A stretch of DNA of 64,000 bases, from NCBI GenBank assembly GCA_964440115.1, contig CAYTPV010000003.1, positions 186,001 through 250,000 on the forward strand, given 5' to 3'. A program made the translations under genes and the position numbers. The first letter of the stretch is position 1. The number at the start of each line of letters is the position of its first letter. Below are positions 58,646-64,000 of this stretch, one piece after another. The notes beneath the pieces are model-generated. The model had not been told where the DNA came from. It saw only the letters and a program-made list of their open reading frames with translations, and made no database searches. The stretch comes from JAEWWD01 sp964440115 (lineage in GTDB: Bacteria > Bacillota > Clostridia > Christensenellales > CAG-138).

Positions 58646-59554
58646 ATGCAAAGACCTGCGCTTGTCATACTGGCTGCCGGTATGGGCAGCCGCTACGGCG
58701 GACTCAAGCAGATGGATCCGGTAGACGAATATGGCAACCTCATCATCGATTATTCCATATATGACGCGCTGCAGGCCGGTTTCGGCCGCGTCGTGTGTAT
58801 TATCAAACAGTCTATAGAACGGGAATTCAAAGAAGTGGTCGGCAGCCGCGCGGGCCGGCATGTGCAGCTTGATTACGCGTTTCAGGAACTCAATAAACTC
58901 CCGGCGGGATATTCTGTACCCGAAGGCCGCGTGAAGCCATGGGGGACCGCGCACGCACTGATGTGCTGCAGCGGCGTAATCGACGGCCCGTTCGCCGTCA
59001 TCAATGCGGACGATTACTACGGACGCAGCGCGTTTTCCACAATTTACAATTACCTCGCAGCGCCTCATAAAACGGGAGAATACGCCATGGTTGGGTATCA
59101 GGTGGAAAACACGCTGACTGATAACGGCGTAGTCACGCGCGGCGTGTGCAATGCAGACACAAATGGGTTCTTAAAGCATATCAAGGAATGCAGCGGTATC
59201 AGCAGATACGGCAGCGGCGGCGTATATGAGGAAAACGGCCATCAGATTGTAATAGAAAAGGGTACATTGGTATCCATGAATCTTTGGGGATTTGACGCAG
59301 GCCTCCTCGATAGCCTGCAACAGGGATTCGTGCCGTTTCTGAATAAGGGCTTGGCGGAAAATCCGCAAAAATGCGAATACCTGCTGCCCACGGCCGTACA
59401 CAACCTGATCCAGCAGGGCAACGCGACTGTACGCGTGCTGCAAAGTCACGATCAATGGTTTGGCGTAACCTACCGAGAGGATATGCCGGTGGTGCAATCC
59501 GCTATCCGCGCGCTCAAAGACAGTGGAATGTACCCCGAACGGCTCTGGAATTGA
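58646..59554 (+). CDS. NTP-transferase family nucleotidyltransferase
   Basis: 302 residues. The N-terminal LAAGMGSRYGGLKQMDPV is the nucleotide-binding loop of sugar-phosphate nucleotidyltransferases, and VINADDYYG carries the metal Asp. It would join NTP and a phosphorylated sugar or alcohol; the substrate is not clear. The ATG at 58646 follows GGAGG closely, and a second AAGGAGG lies further up. A longer frame upstream runs back into the family A and E repeats and is not coding. Confidence 0.88.
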   Translation: MQRPALVILAAGMGSRYGGLKQMDPVDEYGNLIIDYSIYDALQAGFGRVVCIIKQSIEREFKEVVGSRAGRHVQLDYAFQELNKLPAGYSVPEGRVKPWGTAHALMCCSGVIDGPFAVINADDYYGRSAFSTIYNYLAAPHKTGEYAMVGYQVENTLTDNGVVTRGVCNADTNGFLKHIKECSGISRYGSGGVYEENGHQIVIEKGTLVSMNLWGFDAGLLDSLQQGFVPFLNKGLAENPQKCEYLLPTAVHNLIQQGNATVRVLQSHDQWFGVTYREDMPVVQSAIRALKDSGMYPERLWN

Positions 59555-59582
59555 ACATTCTGTGACCGAAATAAGATTTTTT

Positions 59583-59613
59583 AAGCCCGCGGTATGTCCG
59601 CGGGCTTATTTAT
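59583..59613 (+). terminator. Terminator after the nucleotidyltransferase gene
   Basis: AAGCCCGCGG and CCGCGGGCTT form a 10-bp stem with loop TATGT, followed by ATTTATT. Confidence 0.85.
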
Positions 59614-59750
59614 TATATATTTTATTACTATCTGCTATTTACAACCTTACACTGGTCACATATGGACATTTTGGTTTATAATAGAAGAAGATACTTCGAG
59701 AAAAGATAGAAGCAGATACTGCGAAATAAGCATGAAATCAGGGTGTGCCT

Positions 59751-60956
59751 ATGGATGTATTTGTTGCGCGGCAGCCGATATTCAAACGCAATATGCAGCT
59801 GTACGGCTATGAACTGCTGTATCGCAGGAGCAGAAACAATTATTTTGAAGGTGAGGACGATACTCTTTCCACCGCTGAACTCATCAGCAATTCTTTTTTA
59901 GTGATCGGATACGACGAACTCATAGAAAACACAAAAGGCTTTATTAATTTTTCTGCAGAGCTTCTCATGCGCGATATGCCGCTGATGCTGCCCAGGGATA
60001 AAGTGGTGATCGAACTGCTTGAACGCGCACAGATCACCGACGAACTGCTGCTTGTACTTAAGAAGCATAAATCCATGGGATATACTTTGGCGCTCGATGA
60101 TTTTGCGCTGGATATGGAAGACATGCAGGTCGCTGAGCTTCTGGAACTTGCGGATATCGTCAAAATCGAATTCCCGAATGTGCGCCTCGACATACAGCGT
60201 TCGCTTATACGCAAATATAAAGGCAGAATCAAATTCCTTGCGGAACGCATCGAGACGCGCGAGGAGTTCCGTATCGCGCTGGAAATGGGATATACGCTGT
60301 TTCAGGGCTACTTTTTCAGCAAGCCTGTCATTGTCAACGCAAAAGAAATCCATACCGTAAAATCCAACGCGGGGCTGGCTATTCAGGAACTGAGCAGAAA
60401 CGACCCGAATTTAAAATACATCGAAAGAATATTCGAACAGGATGTTGGGCTTTCCTATAAACTTTTAAAGCTCGCGAATTCCGCATTTTTCAGCACGGGC
60501 AGACAGGTGAAATCCATTCGCCAGGCAATTATGCACATCGGTACCGACGAACTGAATAACTGGCTGCACCTGATATTCTTAAAAAGCATGCAGTCGGTTG
60601 AGAACAAAGAGCTTATTAAGACTTCCATCATCCGCGCCAAGCTGCTTTCCCTGCTTGTAAACGAAAAGTGCAAAGAGGCGGATTGTTTTTTCGTTGGAAT
60701 GTTTTCATCGCTGGATATTCTTTTGAATCAGGATATGGAGCAGGCGCTTGGCGGCCTGCCTTTGTCTCAAACCGTGAAGGATACGCTGCTCGGCAGGGAT
60801 ACCCAGTTAACTCCTTATCTGCGTATCGTACTGAATCTGGAGTTGGGCAACTGGGAAACAGTTGAAATACTGCTTCATGAAACGGGAATTACACGAAAAA
60901 TTTACATGGACGCATATTTGTGCGCGCTGCGGTGGCAGCAGTCCCTGCCCTTCTGA
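59751..60956 (+). CDS. EAL-HDOD signalling protein (YuxH type)
   Basis: 401 residues. An N-terminal EAL-type domain (about 1-200) starts MDVFVARQPIFKRNMQLYGYELLYR; the EAL position reads ELL, and KIEFPN with LAERIETREEF and FQGYFFSKP follow. A HDOD domain fills about 205-395. This EAL-HDOD pair is a known two-domain family (YuxH). The catalytic EAL is not fully kept, so it may bind rather than hydrolyse c-di-GMP. The ATG at 59751 follows AGGG. Confidence 0.92.
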   Translation: MDVFVARQPIFKRNMQLYGYELLYRRSRNNYFEGEDDTLSTAELISNSFLVIGYDELIENTKGFINFSAELLMRDMPLMLPRDKVVIELLERAQITDELLLVLKKHKSMGYTLALDDFALDMEDMQVAELLELADIVKIEFPNVRLDIQRSLIRKYKGRIKFLAERIETREEFRIALEMGYTLFQGYFFSKPVIVNAKEIHTVKSNAGLAIQELSRNDPNLKYIERIFEQDVGLSYKLLKLANSAFFSTGRQVKSIRQAIMHIGTDELNNWLHLIFLKSMQSVENKELIKTSIIRAKLLSLLVNEKCKEADCFFVGMFSSLDILLNQDMEQALGGLPLSQTVKDTLLGRDTQLTPYLRIVLNLELGNWETVEILLHETGITRKIYMDAYLCALRWQQSLPF

Positions 60957-60958
60957 TG

Positions 60959-61375
60959 CTATTCCCCGATGATTTTAACAAGCACCCGTTTATCGCGCAT
61001 GCCGTCAAATTCAAAATAAAATATTTGTTCCCAAGTGCCGAAATCCAACTTGCCCCGCGTGATCGCAACCACAGCCTCGCGGCCCATTATGGTGCGTTTG
61101 AGATGTGCATCCGCGTTATCCTCATATCCGTTGTGGGCGTATTGGCTATAGGGCTTTTCCGGCGCAAGTTTTTCCAGCCAGCGTTCATAATCGCTGTGCA
61201 GGCCGCTTTCATCATCGTTGATGAATACGCTGGCCGTAATATTCATGGCATTCACAAGCGCCATGCCCTCCTGTATGCCGCTTTCATCTATGCAGTTCTG
61301 CACTTTTCCAGTAATGTTGACAAGTCCCCTGCGCGTAGGCAGGTGAAAATGCAGTTCCTTGCGATAGCTTTTCAT
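60959..61375 (-). CDS. YjbQ family protein
   Basis: 138 residues, the full length of the UPF0047/YjbQ family. Typical segments are LVNAMNITASVFINDDESGL and YAHNGYEDNADAHLKRTIMG, and TRGKLDFGTWEQIFYFEFDG. Some members have weak thiamine-phosphate synthase activity; the real role is unclear. The ATG follows GGAGG. The stop lies two bases from that of the convergent EAL-HDOD gene. Confidence 0.95.
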   Translation of the reverse strand: MKSYRKELHFHLPTRRGLVNITGKVQNCIDESGIQEGMALVNAMNITASVFINDDESGLHSDYERWLEKLAPEKPYSQYAHNGYEDNADAHLKRTIMGREAVVAITRGKLDFGTWEQIFYFEFDGMRDKRVLVKIIGE

Positions 61376-61414
61376 ATGTGTTTCCTCCGATCAGTTTTGA
61401 TGCAGGCTGCCACG

Positions 61415-62092
61415 TCAGATATCCAGCAGCCGCCCGTTTTGCTTTAAATAGCGCCTTCTTTGCGCGTAATCGGGCAGTATACGCGCCACCTCGCGCCAGA
61501 ATTCGGCGGAATGGTCGCGGCGTATCAAATGCGCCAGCTCGTGCACCACGACGTAATCGACTATTTCCACCGGCGCCATAACGAGCCGCCACACAAGGTT
61601 GATGCTGCTGTTCGCCCCGCAGGAACCCCACTGTCCATGTGCGCCGGAGATCCTGAGCCCGCTTGGTTTTACACTCATCTGCGGCGCATAAAAGGCCATG
61701 CGATCAGCAAAAATCTCCCGCGCTTTGGCGCGATACCATGCTTCGATCCTTTTTTCAGCCTGTACAGCATCCGAAGGAGGCAATATCAGCCTGTCGCCAG
61801 ATACCGATACGCGCCGCGCGTCCTGCGCGTAATGCAGGGTAAGCCGTTCTCCCAACAGAAAAAACGGTTCCCCTTCCCTGAATACATGCTCTGAGGGTCG
61901 GGCGGCTGATATTTCCGCCTGCTTGCGAAGTATCCAATCCGCCTTTTGTGTAATAAACGCCTCAATATAGGAGAGCGGAAGCCGTTTGGGCGCGTGCACC
62001 ACAAGCCGTGCGTCGGATGTCACCGTCAGACCCAGCGTTTTTCGTTTTGAACGGATGAGCTCGTCGATTTTAATGGAAGGAATCTGCGCCAT
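61415..62092 (-). CDS. YgjP-type metallopeptidase
   Basis: 225 residues. Residues about 165-215 hold the zinc motif HELAH (184-188) with RRDHSAEFW as the downstream ligand region. The N-terminal half is the usual YgjP/SprT-like beta domain. The function is not known. It is 39 bases upstream of yjbQ on the same strand, so they may be cotranscribed. The ribosome binding site is weak. Confidence 0.9.
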   Translation of the reverse strand: MAQIPSIKIDELIRSKRKTLGLTVTSDARLVVHAPKRLPLSYIEAFITQKADWILRKQAEISAARPSEHVFREGEPFFLLGERLTLHYAQDARRVSVSGDRLILPPSDAVQAEKRIEAWYRAKAREIFADRMAFYAPQMSVKPSGLRISGAHGQWGSCGANSSINLVWRLVMAPVEIVDYVVVHELAHLIRRDHSAEFWREVARILPDYAQRRRYLKQNGRLLDI

Positions 62093-62263
62093 GCTTATTG
62101 CTGCGCGGCTTCATAGCCGCAGCCTCCATACATTACTTTTTTCATTATAGCCCATACCGTACAACGCGCGCAACGCGAGGAAATTTGTGGCGGAAAACGG
62201 GCATTCCTGCAACAAAACTGCACTTGCGAACACAAAGGCCCATAGTTTTCAATTTTACAAAAA

Positions 62264-62282
62264 TTGCGCCATACTTGCGCAA
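62264..62282. promoter_or_regulatory. Palindrome in the hsp20 promoter
   Basis: TTGCGC and GCGCAA are separated by seven bases. TATGAT and an extended TGGG lie a little downstream. It could be an operator overlapping the -35. No CIRCE element was found. A small stem GCGGGAT/ATCCCGC lies in the leader. Confidence 0.35.
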
Positions 62283-62381
62283 CAATGGGTGGGTATGATA
62301 CAGCCATAGAAGCAAGAGAAGGCGGGATAAAACAATCCCGCATAAGCTATACTAACAGGGAATTCAAGGGAGGTATGAAGT

Positions 62382-62807
62382 ATGTTTGGTTCTCCGTATC
62401 GCAGGAATATTCCGACCGGCTTATCGAACTACTTTGACGATGTTGAAAGAGCGGTAGTCGGCGGCGTTTCCAGCCTGGGCTTTGGTACGTTCCGCACCGA
62501 TATTATTGATAAAGGCGACAAATATCTGCTGCAGGCGGAACTGCCCGGCGTTAAAAAGGAAGATATCCAGATCGATATCGACGGCAACGACCTGATCGTA
62601 AGCGTGAACCGCGAGGAACGCAAAGAAGAGAAACAGGAGAACTTCTTAAGGCGCGAGCGAATAAGCGGCTCGTACTGCAGAAGATTTGATGTGTCCAACG
62701 TAGATGTGGATAAAATTGCCGCTTCCTATAAGGACGGCGTACTGGAACTTTCACTGCCCAAGAAGGCACAGGATGCCCCCGGCGGCAGGAAGATTAATAT
62801 AGAGTAA
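62382..62807 (+). CDS. Small heat shock protein (Hsp20)
   Basis: 141 residues. An alpha-crystallin domain covers about 40-130, with DKYLLQAELPGVKKEDIQIDIDG at its start and YKDGVLELSLPK at its end. It is an ATP-independent chaperone that holds unfolding proteins in the cytosol. The ATG follows GGGAGG. Single gene with its own terminator. Confidence 0.96.
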   Translation: MFGSPYRRNIPTGLSNYFDDVERAVVGGVSSLGFGTFRTDIIDKGDKYLLQAELPGVKKEDIQIDIDGNDLIVSVNREERKEEKQENFLRRERISGSYCRRFDVSNVDVDKIAASYKDGVLELSLPKKAQDAPGGRKINIE

Positions 62808-62849
62808 GCTGAACTTCTTTAGGAATCTCCTCCAAAACTCAACGAAAAA

Positions 62850-62870
62850 GCGGGCGAAAGCCCGTTTTTT
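62850..62870 (+). terminator. Terminator after hsp20
   Basis: GCGGGC-GAAA-GCCCG followed by six T, 43 bases past the stop codon. Confidence 0.9.
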
Positions 62871-62964
62871 CGTATCCGGTTTTTTTGAAATGCTGGCGAA
62901 ATACCCTGTTGATCAGAATCTTTGCATGGTATACTCACATCAAATGGAAGCAAGGAGTCCTCTT

Positions 62965-63711
62965 ATGCTGTTTACGGAAAATGGCGGCGCATCCTCCCCT
63001 GTAATCGTATTGCTGCACGGCGGCGGGCTTTCAAATTGGTCTGTTCGCGCGGCTGCCGAATTGCTGTGCCCGGAATACCGCGTGATTACCCCCGTCATCG
63101 ACGGACACGGCGTTGACGGCGGCACCACATTCGTAAGCATTGAAGATTCCGCGACAAAACTCATTGCGTATATCGATGCCAACTGCGGCGGCCATGTGCG
63201 CGCCATCGCCGGTCTTTCTCTGGGTGCCCAGATCACGGTCGAAGTACTCAGTCGGCGGCGCGACATCACAGACTGTGCTTTGGTGGAAAGCGCACTCGTC
63301 ATCCCCATGAAGGCGGCGGCATGGTCGGCGCCCTCCTACAAGATGTTTGCGGGTCTTATTCAACAGGAATGGTTTGCCCGCATGCAGGCGCGCACGCTGC
63401 AGCTGCCCGATGAACTGTTTGCGCAGTATTTTGCAGACAGCAAAAAGATATCGTCCGCATCGCTTGTCAACATCACGCGCAGCAACGCAGCGTATGCACT
63501 CAAAACCACCTACTCGCAAACGCAGGCGAAAACGATCATCGTCGCGGGGGAACGGGAACTGGGCATTATGCTTCGATCTGCAAAGAAGCTGCACGCGGCG
63601 ATACCCGGCAGCGAGCTGTACATCGGCCCCGGTCTGCAGCACGGTGAATTCAGCCTCAAGCACACCGCCGCATACGTGCAGGCGCTCAAACGGCTGATGC
63701 AAACGACCTAG
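62965..63711 (+). CDS. Alpha/beta hydrolase
   Basis: 248 residues. The fold is clear from VIVLLHGGGLSNWS near the N-terminus, the nucleophile Ser in AGLSLGAQ, and the terminal His in LQHGEFS. An esterase or lipase-like role is likely but the substrate is unknown. The ATG follows AGGAG; the frame is open further upstream without a ribosome binding site. Another hydrolase of the same superfamily begins downstream at 63859. Confidence 0.9.
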   Translation: MLFTENGGASSPVIVLLHGGGLSNWSVRAAAELLCPEYRVITPVIDGHGVDGGTTFVSIEDSATKLIAYIDANCGGHVRAIAGLSLGAQITVEVLSRRRDITDCALVESALVIPMKAAAWSAPSYKMFAGLIQQEWFARMQARTLQLPDELFAQYFADSKKISSASLVNITRSNAAYALKTTYSQTQAKTIIVAGERELGIMLRSAKKLHAAIPGSELYIGPGLQHGEFSLKHTAAYVQALKRLMQTT

Positions 63712-63763
63712 GAAAACCTAGCAAGAAAGACACGTCATGGGAAGGGCAAATTGATAGCCTGTA

Positions 63764-63795
63764 CCGCCGCGGAATTTCCGCGGCGGCTGTTTTTT
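63764..63795 (+). terminator. Terminator between the two hydrolase genes
   Basis: CCGCCGCGGAA and TTCCGCGGCGG form an 11-bp stem around a one-base loop, then seven T. The two hydrolase genes are therefore separate transcripts. Confidence 0.9.
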
Positions 63796-63858
63796 TCTTG
63801 CATGTTCGCTCGTCCGGTTCCGTATGCTGTAAGAGCATTCAGAATCGAGGACGACAGC

Positions 63859-64000
63859 ATGGGCTTTTATGTGAACGTGGAGCCGGGCGTGAATATCTAT
63901 GTGGAAGATATCAATCCGGACGGAAAAAACGTCATTTTCTTTGTACACGGCTGGCCGGGAGACCACACCCTGTTTGAATACCAGTATAATCAGCTACCCA
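63859..64000 (+). CDS. Alpha/beta hydrolase, cut by window end
   Basis: The first 47 codons only. IFFVHGWPGDHTLFEYQ is the oxyanion-hole region of the alpha/beta hydrolase superfamily. The ATG follows GAGG by eight bases. It has no close similarity to the upstream hydrolase in this part. Confidence 0.75.
   Translation, partial: MGFYVNVEPGVNIYVEDINPDGKNVIFFVHGWPGDHTLFEYQYNQLP

Noticed and set aside
62093..62381. Searched for a CIRCE element before hsp20.
   Set aside because: No TTAGCACTC-N9-GAGTGCTAA pattern is present.
1..64000. Searched for CRISPR arrays and phage structural genes.
   Set aside because: No regularly spaced identical repeats, no cas gene and no capsid, portal or terminase gene were seen.

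Overview
The window looks like chromosomal DNA of an anaerobic clostridial Firmicute. Most genes are moderately GC-rich, nearly all carry AGGAGG-type ribosome binding sites, and the gene set is typical of anaerobic gut or sediment clostridia: a V-type ATPase operon with sodium-site residues, a T-box controlled tRNA synthetase, a c-di-AMP receptor of the DarA/PstA family, class-I type HxlR and Crp/Fnr regulators, and selenium-dependent molybdenum-cofactor genes. A more exact placement (for example Christensenellales) is only a guess. No rRNA and no CRISPR array were seen; two tRNA genes are present.

Layout. 1-1060: the 5' part of a membrane-anchored glycosidase-like gene. 1970-10632: a nine-gene V-type ATPase operon on the minus strand. 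10979-15302: a decayed integrative element inserted in the 3' end of tRNA-Pro(CGG), bounded by a 46-bp direct repeat, carrying a prolyl-tRNA synthetase with its own T-box, a zinc-ribbon lipoprotein-like gene and the last ~50 codons of a tyrosine recombinase. 15344-15419: tRNA-Thr(CGT). 15.7-20.3 kb: a catalytically degenerate GGDEF-EAL membrane protein, thioredoxin, a Crp/Fnr regulator and a two-component system. 21.1-31.3 kb: a copper and sulfur-redox block (CopZ, lipoprotein, CopA, HxlR regulator, DUF2318 protein, HMA-SafE-cupredoxin fusion, four-domain CoA-disulfide reductase fusion, thioredoxin reductase). 31.6-36.5 kb: malic enzyme, MOSC, MoaA, MoaC, a MATE exporter and DarA. 36.7-42.6 kb: a geranylgeranyl-reductase-like flavoprotein, a diguanylate cyclase, a three-gene HTH/DUF2087/GIY-YIG operon with paired palindromes, an AhpD-like protein and a TtcA-family protein. 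42.7-46.8 kb: a MacA/MacB-type exporter. 47.3-52 kb: an FGGY kinase, MetY, and a cysteine-desulfurase-like protein. 52.2-55.1 kb: SelD, YqeB, YqeC and a ModE-like regulator, a module for selenium-dependent molybdenum hydroxylases. 55.2-64 kb: hydrolases, an AlaX editing protein, an AEC carrier, a nucleotidyltransferase, an EAL-HDOD protein, YjbQ, a YgjP-type metallopeptidase and Hsp20.

How the parts connect. Molybdenum cofactor synthesis (MoaA, MoaC, MOSC) and the selenium module (SelD, YqeB, YqeC) together suggest the cell makes selenium-containing molybdenum hydroxylases. The copper block joins a sensor kinase pair, a chaperone, an exporting ATPase and a Cys-rich HxlR regulator with enzymes that move low-potential sulfur. 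Several signalling proteins (one active-looking GGDEF, one degenerate GGDEF-EAL, one EAL-HDOD) point to c-di-GMP signalling.

The intergenic spaces are unusual. At least five families of short, highly structured repeats recur, some with compensatory changes in their stems. The best of these (four copies, at 27.5, 31.4, 48.9 and 58.3 kb) and a composite element at 40.7 and 58.2 kb are the most promising undescribed features. They could be non-autonomous mobile elements, structured RNAs or both.
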